Shown here: positions 6,169 to 13,369 of the stretch, one piece after another
How positions within the stretch are numbered: position 1 is the first letter of the stretch
How the letters are laid out: each line of letters starts with the position of its first letter
DNA from: JACKCP01 sp051744925
GTDB taxonomy: Bacteria; Desulfobacterota; Desulfobacteria; Desulfobacterales; JACKCP01
Reading direction: 5' to 3'
NCBI GenBank assembly: GCA_051744925.1
Contig: JBNJDM010000060.1
Location: 1-13,386 of the forward strand
DNA length: 13,386 bases
Notes under the pieces: model-generated
Told to the model about the DNA's origin: nothing
What the model saw: the letters and a program-made list of their open reading frames with translations, nothing else
Database searches by the model: none
Position numbers and translations under genes: made by a program

Positions 6169-6197
6169 TTCATACTGAGTTATTAAACATTTAAGAT
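6169..6197 (+). promoter_or_regulatory. Candidate promoter of the efflux operon
   Basis: TTCATA (6169-6174) and TAAGAT (6192-6197) are spaced by 17 bases, each matching 4 of 6 consensus positions. Transcription would start near 6204, leaving a leader of about 77 bases before the TolC-like gene. A perfect 10-bp palindrome, cagatatctg (6159-6168), touches the -35 box and could be an operator. Weak matches in AT-rich DNA, so treat as tentative. Confidence 0.3.
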
Positions 6198-6220
6198 ACT
6201 GATCTGTGGATAAAAATTTT

Positions 6221-6262
6221 CAGGTAAAAGGTCTGACCGAAAAATCACCTAAGCAGGTAAAA
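6221..6262 (+). repeat. Spaced direct repeat in the efflux operon leader
   Basis: The 9-mer caggtaaaa occurs at 6221-6229 and again at 6254-6262, start to start 33 bases, close to three helical turns. Between them are the palindrome ggtctgacc (6230-6238) and an inverted cacct (6246-6250). The cluster is just upstream of the TolC-like start at 6281, where an operator or leader structure would act. The repeats are seen; a regulatory role is inferred. Confidence 0.35.
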
Positions 6263-6280
6263 TATAACACGGAGTAAAAA

Positions 6281-7657
6281 ATGAGATTTGGCATTTGTTT
6301 AATATCTGTTTTCTTTGTCTTTATTTCAACAGTTTATGCTTCAGAAGAAGCCTTTGTTAAAGAAATATCCAAAAAAACAGCTGAAAATGAAAAAATAACT
6401 CTGGATGATGCTGTTAATAAGGCTTTGAATAATAATCCGCAGATAAAAAAGGCTTTGCACAGTATTGAATCTTCCAGAGCAGACCGCAAGGATGCTTTTT
6501 CCGGTTTTATGCCTGAAATTTCAACATATGTTGAATATTCAACAGGAGACGCTCCTTCTTCCTATCTTTTTAAAAAAATTGACCAAAGAAAACTCCCTGC
6601 AAATGTAAATTTCAATGATCCGGGCAGATTTGACAATATTGAAGCCGGTATAACAGCAAAGATGAGGCTTTTTAACGGCGGCAGGACTCTGCAGTCGGGT
6701 AAAATGGCTAAAAAGGGTGTTGAAGCAGGAAAAATTATGGCTGATGAAATAAGAAATGACATTATTTTTGCAGTTATTTCTGCCTGGTACGATATGTTGA
6801 GTGCAAAAGATATGATTATTGTAGCAAAAGAATCTGTTAAAGCACTTAAAGAGCAGGTCAGAATTGCAGAAATAAAGCTTAAAGGAGGAAGTCTGCTCAG
6901 ATCAGATCTTTTATCCTTAAAGGCAAGACTTTCTTCTTCAGAGGCAAATCTTCTTCAGGCAAAAAACCAGCTTGGAATTATAAAGTCTGAACTTGCATCG
7001 ATTATGGGCTATGATCCAGGGCTAAAAATATATTTTAGTGATGATTCAGAGTTTATGCTTAAAGATATCCCCGATGATTACCAGCAGGGATTTGCTCAGG
7101 CAATTAATAAAAGACCTTTTTACAAAGCTGTGGAAAAACAGACTGAAATAGCTGAATTAAAGAAAAAGGTTAAAAAGGGCGGCTATCTTCCCACACTCGA
7201 TTTTAAGGCAGATTATTACCATGATGATCCAGATTTCGAGTTTTCCCGTGAAAGGCAAAACTGGCGTGCAGGAGTGGTTCTGGGATGGAAGCTTTTCAGC
7301 GGTTTTTCAACGCAGGCAGGAGTTGAAAAGGCTACAGCTCAGGCGGGAGAGGCATACGAAAACAAAAGAAAGGTTCTTCTTGATATTAAAACGGAGGTCA
7401 GAAAAGCTTTTTTAAATATGGATCTTGCTGACAAAAGGCTGAAATCAGCTAAAATGCAGAAAAAATACGCTTTATCATCTTTTGAACTTGTAAAGGAGCA
7501 GTTTGAGGGGGGATCTGCTGATATTACAAGGTTTCTTGAGGCAGAACTTTCTGCAGCCAGAGCAAAAAAAGCAGTAACAAAGGCTTTTTATAATAAAAAA
7601 ACGGCAAAAGCTGCTACTGCAAAAGCTCTTGGCCTTTTGTACTCAGAAGTTAACTAG
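6281..7657 (+). CDS. TolC-family outer membrane efflux channel
   Basis: A 458-aa outer membrane factor. A Sec signal peptide covers residues 1-20 (hydrophobic core, VYA cleavage before SEEA). The mature protein shows the internal duplication of the OEP fold. Repeat one begins ITLDDAVNKALNNNPQIKKA and contains the strand AGITAKMRLFNGG; repeat two contains AGVVLGWKLFSGFS. Long helices between them form the periplasmic alpha-barrel (for example 180-240 and 400-450). It trimerises in the outer membrane and provides the exit duct for the pump encoded downstream. GGAG lies 7 bases before ATG. It is first in the tolC-mfp-rnd operon and 64 bases before the fusion-protein gene. Substrate is not predictable from this subunit. 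Confidence 0.94.
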   Translation: MRFGICLISVFFVFISTVYASEEAFVKEISKKTAENEKITLDDAVNKALNNNPQIKKALHSIESSRADRKDAFSGFMPEISTYVEYSTGDAPSSYLFKKIDQRKLPANVNFNDPGRFDNIEAGITAKMRLFNGGRTLQSGKMAKKGVEAGKIMADEIRNDIIFAVISAWYDMLSAKDMIIVAKESVKALKEQVRIAEIKLKGGSLLRSDLLSLKARLSSSEANLLQAKNQLGIIKSELASIMGYDPGLKIYFSDDSEFMLKDIPDDYQQGFAQAINKRPFYKAVEKQTEIAELKKKVKKGGYLPTLDFKADYYHDDPDFEFSRERQNWRAGVVLGWKLFSGFSTQAGVEKATAQAGEAYENKRKVLLDIKTEVRKAFLNMDLADKRLKSAKMQKKYALSSFELVKEQFEGGSADITRFLEAELSAARAKKAVTKAFYNKKTAKAATAKALGLLYSEVN

Positions 7658-7665
7658 TATTTGGC

Positions 7666-7684
7666 CGAAAACCAGAAGTTTTCG
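7666..7684 (+). other. Small hairpin between the channel and fusion-protein genes
   Basis: Perfect 7-bp stem cgaaaac/gttttcg around a cagaa loop, starting 8 bases after the TolC-like stop. No U-run follows, so it is unlikely to terminate. It could tune mRNA decay between the first and second genes of the operon. Confidence 0.3.
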
Positions 7685-7721
7685 TTCAGCAACTAAGTAA
7701 AGCTTAAAAACGGAGAAACCA

Positions 7722-8840
7722 ATGAAGTTTATAAAATTTTTTATTATGATAATTGTTCTGTCTTTATTATACAGCTGCAATTCAGACACTATTTCAGGAG
7801 ATGAAAAAACCGAAAGTCTGAACCTGAACAAATACACTCCATCTGATACTTTTAAGGCTGAAAAATCTTCTATAACCCAGAGTTATAAAGCTATTGGAAC
7901 ACTTCGCCCTTCCACTGAAACAAATATTGCTCCCCAGATTCAGGCACAGGTTGAAAAAGTTTATGTAAACTCAGGCTCTGCTGTAAAAAGGGGTGATATT
8001 CTTGCAAAACTTGACAGCAGAAGGCTTAAAACCCGTCTTAATCAGGCAGAGCAGGCTCTTAAAAGAGCTGTCTCATCTGCTGACCAGGCAAAAGAAAGAG
8101 TTAAATCTGCAAAAGCTGTTTTTGATCAGGCTAAGTCAGATTATAAAAGAATAAAGGAATACTTTCATAAAGATGCTGCTACAAAAAGAGAGCTTGAAAA
8201 GGCTGAATCTGCATATCTCCAGGCAGAGGCAGGGTTTAAAACTGCAAAAGAGATGTTAAAATCCTCAAAATCAGCAGTAAAATCTGCAAAAGAACAGGTA
8301 ACAGATGCCGGCCTTGCTTTTGAATATACAAAAATAAAAGCTCCTGCCAACGGAGAAGTCCTTAAAAGGATGATTGAACCGGGAGATCTTACCGCACCGG
8401 GCAGAACCGTTTTTGTTCTTCAGACTTCAGAAAATCTCAGAATAGAAGGTTTTTTAAATGAAGGGCTTATTTCTTATGTAAAAAGAGGTCAGGAAGTTGA
8501 TGTTTCTGTTAATTCCGAAAGCAAAGATTATAAAGGGATAATTGAGGAAATAGTTCCTTATGCTGATCCTGAAACAAGAACATTTCTGATCAAAGCCTCG
8601 CTTCCCGAAGACGAAAGTCTTTATCCTGGAATGTATGGAAAAATAAGCATTCCTGCAGAAAAAAAAGAGGTTGTGCTTGTTCCTGAAAAAGCTGTTGTAA
8701 GTGTGGGGCAGCTTAATATGGCCTATGTAAAAGCAGAAGAAGAATGGATAAGGGTTTATGTAAAAACAGGCTCTGTTCATGGAGGCAGGATAGAAATACT
8801 TTCAGGAATAAGACAGGGAGATATAGTAGGGATAAACTGA
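7722..8840 (+). CDS. RND efflux periplasmic adaptor (membrane-fusion lipoprotein)
   Basis: A 372-aa HlyD/AcrA-type adaptor bridging the inner-membrane pump and the outer-membrane channel. It is a lipoprotein: a hydrophobic signal ends in the lipobox L-Y-S-C19, with Asn (not Asp) after the Cys. The order is lipoyl half one (about 65-100, NIAPQIQAQVEKVYVNSGSAV), a long alpha-helical hairpin rich in Ala, Lys and Glu (about 102-197), lipoyl half two (YTKIKAPANGEVLKRMIEPG, 202-221), the beta-barrel (about 240-315) and a short membrane-proximal domain. The helical hairpin length suits direct docking on a TolC-like protein. Ribosome site GGAG is 8 bases before ATG. It sits between the channel and RND genes, 54 bases from the latter. 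Confidence 0.94.
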   Translation: MKFIKFFIMIIVLSLLYSCNSDTISGDEKTESLNLNKYTPSDTFKAEKSSITQSYKAIGTLRPSTETNIAPQIQAQVEKVYVNSGSAVKRGDILAKLDSRRLKTRLNQAEQALKRAVSSADQAKERVKSAKAVFDQAKSDYKRIKEYFHKDAATKRELEKAESAYLQAEAGFKTAKEMLKSSKSAVKSAKEQVTDAGLAFEYTKIKAPANGEVLKRMIEPGDLTAPGRTVFVLQTSENLRIEGFLNEGLISYVKRGQEVDVSVNSESKDYKGIIEEIVPYADPETRTFLIKASLPEDESLYPGMYGKISIPAEKKEVVLVPEKAVVSVGQLNMAYVKAEEEWIRVYVKTGSVHGGRIEILSGIRQGDIVGIN

Positions 8841-8894
8841 AAACTTAAAGAAGCTACATTCAAAGAAGTAAAATTTTCCAGGAGATATCTATAA

Positions 8895-11800
8895 ATGGGT
8901 GAAAATCCGCAAAACATCAAATCCGGTCCTTTAATGGCAATAGTAAAGACTTTTATAACATCGAGAATGTCGGTTCTTTTGCTTATTGCCGCATTTATGT
9001 TTGGAATAGCAGCTGTAATTCTTACTCCAAAGGAAGAAGAACCCCAGATTGTTGTACCTCTTGCAGATATAATGATAAGTGCTCCCGGAGCCAGTGCCAA
9101 AGAAATAGAAAAACTTGTTGCAACACCTCTTGAAAGACTTTTATGGCAGACACAAGGTGTTGAATATGTTTATTCCACTTCCAAAAAAGACAGTGCTCTT
9201 GTTACTGTAAGATTTTATGTTGGTGAAGATGAGACAGATGCTCTTGTAAGACTTCATAACAAAATACTGATGAACAAGGATATTGTTCCTTCTATAGTAA
9301 AAAACTGGGTTGTAAAACCTGTAAGCATAGATGATGTTCCAATAGTAAATATAAGTCTTTATTCTGAAAAATATAATGATTACGCACTTGAAAGAATAGG
9401 CGAAGAAGTCCTTGCAAGACTTGCGGAACTTGAAAATATTTCAAAAACAACTATTTCAGGAGGCCGGCCTGAACAACTCAGAGTTGAAGTAGATCCTGAA
9501 AAGCTTAACAGTTTTGATATTTCCTTAAACAGGATAGCCTCGGTTTTAAAAGCGGCAGACTCTTCTGTTACTGCAGGTAATGTTTCTGAACAAAACAAAA
9601 GCTTTTCTGTGGAAAGCAGTTCATTTTTAAAGAATGCAGATGATGTAAAAAATCTTATTGTCAGTGTTAAGAAAAACCGGCCTGTATATCTTAAAGAGCT
9701 TGCAGATATAAAAGCCGGGCCTGCAGATGCCAAAACATATTCAAGGATAGGTTTTTCTGATAATTTCAGAAAAATAAAAGGAGTCGACAAATACCCTGAA
9801 TCTGCATCATCTGTTACTCTTGGCCTTGCCAAGAAACAAGGATCAAATGCAGTCACAGTTGCTCAGTGTGTAATAAAAGAAGTTGAGAAACTTAAAAAGG
9901 ATATAATTCCGGACGGAGTTGAGATTGAAATTACAAGAGACTACGGAAAAACTGCAGATGAAAAAGTAACTTCGCTTCTAACTTCCCTTGGATTTGCTGT
10001 TTTATGTGTTGTTATTCTGCTTGCCTTTACAATAGGGTGGCGTGAAGCTGTTATTGTTGCTCTTGCAGTTCCTGTAAGTTTTTCACTTGCGCTTTTCTGC
10101 AACTATTTATTTGGATACACAATAAACAGGGTTACTCTTTTTGCGCTTATTTTATCCCTTGGCCTTGTTGTTGATGATCCCATAACCAATGTCGACAATA
10201 TACAAAGAAATCTAAGGCTAAATCCCAAAGATACTGTTAAAAGCACCTTGTTCGGGGTTAGCGAGGTCTTGTCTCCTGTTGTAATGTCTACTTTTGCTAT
10301 AATTGTATGCTTTGTTCCCCTCTTTTTTATTACAGGAATGATGGGGCCGTATATGGCTCCTATGGCAATAAATGTCCCCCTTACTGTAACTTTTTCAACT
10401 CTTTGCGCCTTAACAATAGTTCCCTGGATTTCACATAAACTTTTAAAAAATGTAAATCCGGCTGAGCTTACAACATCAAGCGGAGTAAACCCTGTAATAG
10501 ACAAGCTTTACAGATTAACAATGAATCCTTTTTTAAACAGGAAAAGTTTAAGATATCTCCTTCTTGCAGGTGTTATAATTTTGTTTCTTGTTTCAGTCGG
10601 GCTTGCTTTTTTCAGGCTTGTTCCTTTAAAACTCCTTCCATTTGACAATAAAAATGAATTTCAGGTTGTAATAGATCTGCCTGAGGGTACTACGCTTGAG
10701 TATACAGACAGGGTTGTTAAATCTGTGGAAAACTATCTTGAAAAAGTACCTGAAGTAACAAATTTTGTTTCATATGTTGGTGAACCATCTCCCATGGATT
10801 TTAATGGTATGGTTCGCCATTACTATTTGAGAAAGGGAGAAAATCTTGCTGACATAAGGGTTAATCTTTTTGAAAAAAGTAAAAGAGAAATGCAGAGCCA
10901 CGGAATTATCCTGAGAATAAGAACTGATATTGAAAAAATAGCTGAAAAATTCAATGCTGAAATCAAGCTTGTTGAAATTCCTCCGGGGCCGCCTGTTATT
11001 GCAACTGTTGTTGCTGAAATTTATGGAGATCATTCAAAATCTTATTCAGATCTTATTAAAGCAGGTAAAAAAGTTCAAAATGATCTTATGAAAAGCGAAA
11101 ATGGTGTTGTAGAAATAGATGACATGGCTGAAACTAAAAGAAAAAGAACTGAATTTATAATTGATAAGGAAAAGGCTGCTCTTCACGGAGTAAGTACAAA
11201 ACAGATTCATTCTGCTCTTAGAACAGCTGTAAGCGGATTTGTGCCGGCAACTCTTCACAAAAAGGATGAAAGACAGCCATATCCTGTAAAATTGATGCTT
11301 CCCATCTCTGAAAGATCAGGAGCTTTTGAGTTTTCCCGTATTCCTGTTGAGACAGCTTCCGGAAAAACTGTTCAGCTTGCAGAACTTGTAAATATAAAAG
11401 AGGTTGATTCTGATCAGCCTGTATATCACAAGAATTTAAAAAGGGTTGTCTATGTAACAGCTGAAATGGCAGGAAGAGCGCCAGGAGAAGCTGTTATAGA
11501 TATGATGGGAAGACAAAGCGGTTTTGAAGAAGACGGAATTAATGTTCAGTGGGCAGGCGAAGGAGAGTGGAAAATAACCCTTCGGGTTTTCAGGGATATG
11601 GGAATAGCTTTTGCCGCGGCTATGCTTGCCATATATCTGATTCTTGTAATGCAGTCGAATTCGTTTTTTATGCCTTTGTTGATAATGATGGCCATACCTC
11701 TTACAATTCTTGGAATCATGCCGGGCTTTTTTATGCTGAATCTGATTACAGGAGAAACCATAGGCGGGTTTTATAATCCTGTGTTTTTTACTGCCACCAG

Positions 11801-12113
11801 TATGATAGGGATGATTGCACTGGGAGGTATTGTTATAAGAAACTCACTGGTTCTCATAGATTTTATTCAGGAGTCTATAAAAAATGGTAAGGAATTTAAA
11901 GAGGCCATACTTGAAAGCGGTTCAATAAGGTTCAGGCCGATTATTCTTACAGCTGTAACAACAGCCATAGGAGCTTATCCAATAACTTTTGATCCTGTTT
12001 TTGCAGGACTTGCATGGGCTTTGATTTTCGGTATAACAGCATCAACCATGTTTACACTGATTATTGTTCCCATAACATATTTTTCAGTTTTCAGAAAAAA
12101 ACATACTGCCTGA
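8895..12113 (+). CDS. RND-family efflux permease (AcrB/MdtB-like)
   Basis: A 1072-aa proton-driven inner-membrane pump with the standard duplicated plan: TM1 (about 25-43), a large periplasmic loop (about 45-355), TM2-6 (about 360-515), TM7 (about 553-575), a second periplasmic loop (about 578-895), TM8-12 (about 903-1065). The proton-relay acid pair is present in TM4 as D427-D428 (GLVVDDPI). The basic partner in TM10 is Arg982 in GIVIRNSLVLID, where AcrB has Lys. The periplasmic motif ATPLERLLWQTQGVEYVYS is a family hallmark. GGAG lies about 10 bases before ATG 8895; a second ATG at codon 14 is possible but lacks a better site. It is last in the operon. Heavy-metal (CusA/CzcA) type is less likely because the double Asp with an R/K-N-S/A TM10 motif favours drug/lipophile (HAE1-like) pumps. 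Confidence 0.95.
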   Translation: MGENPQNIKSGPLMAIVKTFITSRMSVLLLIAAFMFGIAAVILTPKEEEPQIVVPLADIMISAPGASAKEIEKLVATPLERLLWQTQGVEYVYSTSKKDSALVTVRFYVGEDETDALVRLHNKILMNKDIVPSIVKNWVVKPVSIDDVPIVNISLYSEKYNDYALERIGEEVLARLAELENISKTTISGGRPEQLRVEVDPEKLNSFDISLNRIASVLKAADSSVTAGNVSEQNKSFSVESSSFLKNADDVKNLIVSVKKNRPVYLKELADIKAGPADAKTYSRIGFSDNFRKIKGVDKYPESASSVTLGLAKKQGSNAVTVAQCVIKEVEKLKKDIIPDGVEIEITRDYGKTADEKVTSLLTSLGFAVLCVVILLAFTIGWREAVIVALAVPVSFSLALFCNYLFGYTINRVTLFALILSLGLVVDDPITNVDNIQRNLRLNPKDTVKSTLFGVSEVLSPVVMSTFAIIVCFVPLFFITGMMGPYMAPMAINVPLTVTFSTLCALTIVPWISHKLLKNVNPAELTTSSGVNPVIDKLYRLTMNPFLNRKSLRYLLLAGVIILFLVSVGLAFFRLVPLKLLPFDNKNEFQVVIDLPEGTTLEYTDRVVKSVENYLEKVPEVTNFVSYVGEPSPMDFNGMVRHYYLRKGENLADIRVNLFEKSKREMQSHGIILRIRTDIEKIAEKFNAEIKLVEIPPGPPVIATVVAEIYGDHSKSYSDLIKAGKKVQNDLMKSENGVVEIDDMAETKRKRTEFIIDKEKAALHGVSTKQIHSALRTAVSGFVPATLHKKDERQPYPVKLMLPISERSGAFEFSRIPVETASGKTVQLAELVNIKEVDSDQPVYHKNLKRVVYVTAEMAGRAPGEAVIDMMGRQSGFEEDGINVQWAGEGEWKITLRVFRDMGIAFAAAMLAIYLILVMQSNSFFMPLLIMMAIPLTILGIMPGFFMLNLITGETIGGFYNPVFFTATSMIGMIALGGIVIRNSLVLIDFIQESIKNGKEFKEAILESGSIRFRPIILTAVTTAIGAYPITFDPVFAGLAWALIFGITASTMFTLIIVPITYFSVFRKKHTA

Positions 12114-12190
12114 TATTTTCTTAAAATGCTGTATCATGCTTTATAGCAGGCAATACTGTATGAATATGTCAGGATGAGGGGAATAATATC

Positions 12191-12220
12191 TTGACATTTT
12201 AGTTTTCGGTAGCATCTTAT
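12191..12220 (+). promoter_or_regulatory. Promoter of the small peptide unit
   Basis: A consensus -35 box TTGACA (12191-12196) and TCTTAT (12215-12220, 4 of 6) with an 18-base spacer. It would start a transcript near 12228, giving a leader of about 50 bases to the strong ribosome site at 12267. The perfect -35 is rare in such AT-rich DNA, and it lines up with an ORF and terminator downstream. Confidence 0.55.
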
Positions 12221-12278
12221 ATATATAACAAAGTTCACTGCAACTAATAAAATTAGATAAATATATAAGGAGGCCGAA

Positions 12279-12335
12279 ATGAAACTTTTAAAAGAATTTA
12301 TTATAGGAAACAAATTTATTAAAAACCACTTCTAA
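12279..12335 (+). CDS. 18-residue cationic amphipathic peptide, candidate small protein or leader peptide
   Basis: A short ORF, ATG to TAA, encoding MKLLKEFIIGNKFIKNHF. It is preceded by a perfect AAGGAGG (12267-12273) at the ideal 5-base spacing, one of the best ribosome sites in the window. The peptide has four Lys, one His and one Glu (net about +3 to +4) and nine hydrophobic residues; L3, L4, F7, I8, I14 and F18 would lie roughly along one face of a helix. It has no run of a single amino acid, which argues against a classical amino-acid attenuator. It is flanked by a TTGACA promoter and by a hairpin plus intrinsic terminator, so it looks like its own transcription unit of about 190 bases. 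It might be a membrane-active peptide, a leader peptide, or the coding part of a dual-function RNA. I do not recognise a family. Confidence 0.55.
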   Translation: MKLLKEFIIGNKFIKNHF

Positions 12336-12345
12336 ACAAAATATC

Positions 12346-12371
12346 AGGAAGACACTAATAAGTGTCTTCCT
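12346..12371 (+). terminator. Perfect 11-bp hairpin after the peptide ORF
   Basis: Arms aggaagacact (12346-12356) and agtgtcttcct (12361-12371) pair without mismatch around an aata tetraloop, 11 bases after the peptide stop. Only TTAAATTAAG follows, so alone it is a weak terminator. With the terminator at 12384 it makes a tandem arrangement; the first stem may instead protect the 3' end or bind a regulator. Confidence 0.5.
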
Positions 12372-12383
12372 TAAATTAAGCAT

Positions 12384-12420
12384 AAAAAGGCAGATAAAAA
12401 AATTTATCTGTCTTTTTTTT
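12384..12420 (+). terminator. Intrinsic terminator of the peptide unit
   Basis: The arm aaaaaggcagataaa (12384-12398) pairs with tttatctgtcttttt (12403-12417) with a single G-U pair, and the T-run continues to 12420 (eight Ts). This is a textbook Rho-independent terminator; the A-run before the stem makes it potentially active in the other direction too. It closes the small peptide unit and insulates it from the membrane-protein gene at 12509. Confidence 0.85.
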
Positions 12421-12444
12421 GTATTGTATCAGGCTATTTTAAAC

Positions 12445-12473
12445 TTGACACCACAGAAAACTCACTGCATACA
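12445..12473 (+). promoter_or_regulatory. Candidate promoter of the small membrane-protein gene
   Basis: Consensus -35 TTGACA (12445-12450), a 17-base spacer, then CATACA (12468-12473, 3 of 6). It lies just after a strong terminator and about 35 bases before the TTG start at 12509, which is where a new promoter would be needed. The -10 box is poor. Confidence 0.4.
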
Positions 12474-12508
12474 GATATAAAAACTGATTTAATTATTCGG
12501 AGGGAGAT

Positions 12509-12703
12509 TTGGAAAAAGGATTATTCTGGGCACTGGGAGGCATTGTTCTCATTGCCGCTCTTTTACTTGGAAAGTGGTTTTCAGATGAGGCAAAAAAAAT
12601 AAAAATCGAGGGCAAACCTATGTATCATGCATATTTTACTAAGCCGGGAATTATTGTTCTTATAAGTTTCAGCTTGATTTTTCTTTATTATTTTATAACT
12701 TAA
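12509..12703 (+). CDS. Small two-helix membrane protein of unknown function (TTG start)
   Basis: A 64-aa protein starting at TTG, with GGAGG (12499-12503) 5 bases upstream; no ATG would give a sensible length. Residues 5-21 (LFWALGGIVLIAALLLG) and 46-63 (GIIVLISFSLIFLYYF) are transmembrane helices. The 24-residue linker KWFSDEAKKIKIEGKP... is net positive, so both ends are predicted in the periplasm with a cytoplasmic loop. No cysteines or recognisable motif. It has its own candidate promoter and is followed by queF on the same strand after 147 bases. I do not recognise the family; small proteins of this type can be accessory subunits of membrane complexes, but nothing here ties it to one. 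Confidence 0.75.
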   Translation: MEKGLFWALGGIVLIAALLLGKWFSDEAKKIKIEGKPMYHAYFTKPGIIVLISFSLIFLYYFIT

Positions 12704-12764
12704 TTCTGAAATCTTAAAGTGAGCTTATTATAAATACGACTTACAAAAAATCCTCAAGCCGTTT

Positions 12765-12793
12765 TTGACAATCCGTCTGATTTATTTTTCATT
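12765..12793 (+). promoter_or_regulatory. Candidate promoter of queF
   Basis: A third consensus TTGACA (12765-12770), with TTCATT (12788-12793, 3 of 6) after 17 bases. It is about 60 bases before the queF ATG. The weak -10 limits confidence; read-through from the upstream gene is an alternative. Confidence 0.35.
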
Positions 12794-12850
12794 CATAAGC
12801 TGAAAAATCGGTTTGTTTTTAAATTCTTTAACAGGATAACCAAAAAAATT

Positions 12851-13252
12851 ATGCAGATATCACATGAAAAACAGGTAAATTACGATATAGCAGGTCCGGA
12901 TTCAGTTAAGACTGATATGCTTGATCCGGTGGAATATCTTTATAAAGGCAAAAGAGATATAGAGATAAAAATAAGTCATCCCGAGCATACTTCGGTCTGC
13001 CCCATGACAGGACTTCCGGATAACGGAGAAATTATTGTAACTTATGTTCCTGATCAGCATATAGTAGAACTTAAGTCTCTTAAATTTTATTTTTTTCAGT
13101 TTCGGAATGTAGGTATTTTTTATGAGCATCTTGTAAATAAAATACTTGAGGATCTTGTTGAATCTGTAAAGCCTAAAAGAATGGAAATTACTGGTGTTTT
13201 TACTCCCCGTGGCGGTATATCTTCTACTGTTACAGCTTGTTATCCTGAGTAA
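12851..13252 (+). CDS. queF: NADPH-dependent 7-cyano-7-deazaguanine (preQ0) reductase
   Basis: A 133-aa unimodular QueF, which reduces the nitrile of preQ0 to the amine of preQ1 with NADPH in queuosine tRNA modification. The active-site nucleophile is C50 in HTSVCPMTGLPD, with D57 seven residues later and E92 forty-two residues after C50, matching the Cys55/Asp62/Glu97 set of the Bacillus subtilis enzyme. The family motif VELKSLKFYFFQFRN (72-86) has Leu where ESKSLK is usual. The end is FTPRGGISSTVTACYPE, as expected for the tunnelling-fold family. It is normal in length for the short type. The ribosome site is poor (AGGAT, well upstream of ATG). No other queuosine gene is in the window, so it appears to be a detached member of the pathway. 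Confidence 0.95.
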   Translation: MQISHEKQVNYDIAGPDSVKTDMLDPVEYLYKGKRDIEIKISHPEHTSVCPMTGLPDNGEIIVTYVPDQHIVELKSLKFYFFQFRNVGIFYEHLVNKILEDLVESVKPKRMEITGVFTPRGGISSTVTACYPE

Positions 13253-13280
13253 GGTTTTTTATATCAATCATTATTAATAC

Positions 13281-13369
13281 GCCGTCCTTTCAGGACTATG
13301 GGAAAAAATGATCATACCGGTGGTTAAAACCACCGGCTATACGACCTTTCCCTTTCAGGGAATCCACCC
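13281..13369. repeat. REP-like element with three hairpins
   Basis: Three palindromes follow in about 80 bases: GTCCT-ttc-AGGAC (13284-13296); CCGGTGGTT-aa-AACCACCGG (13317-13336, perfect 9-bp arms, effective loop about six bases); and TTCCCT-ttc-AGGGAA (13348-13362). The first and third share the core CCTTTCAGG. The element is much richer in GC than its surroundings and begins about 30 bases after the queF stop. This resembles the intergenic REP/BIME-like sequences moved by REP-associated tyrosine transposases, or an IS200/IS605-type end. No transposase is visible, and the window ends soon after. It may also serve as the queF terminator region. Confidence 0.6.

Noticed and set aside
9380..9856. 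Long minus-strand open frame (158 codons) inside the RND gene
   Set aside because: It lies wholly within the conserved first periplasmic loop of the permease on the other strand and shows no recognisable protein features.
12794..12850. Possible preQ1 riboswitch in the queF leader
   Set aside because: A weak GGTT...AACC pairing and an A-run precede the start, but the conserved preQ1 loop and pseudoknot sequence pattern is not visible, and QueF makes preQ1, so the context alone is not evidence.
13281..13369. CRISPR array
   Set aside because: The repeated cores are internal hairpins of different sequence and spacing, with no regular repeat-spacer pattern.
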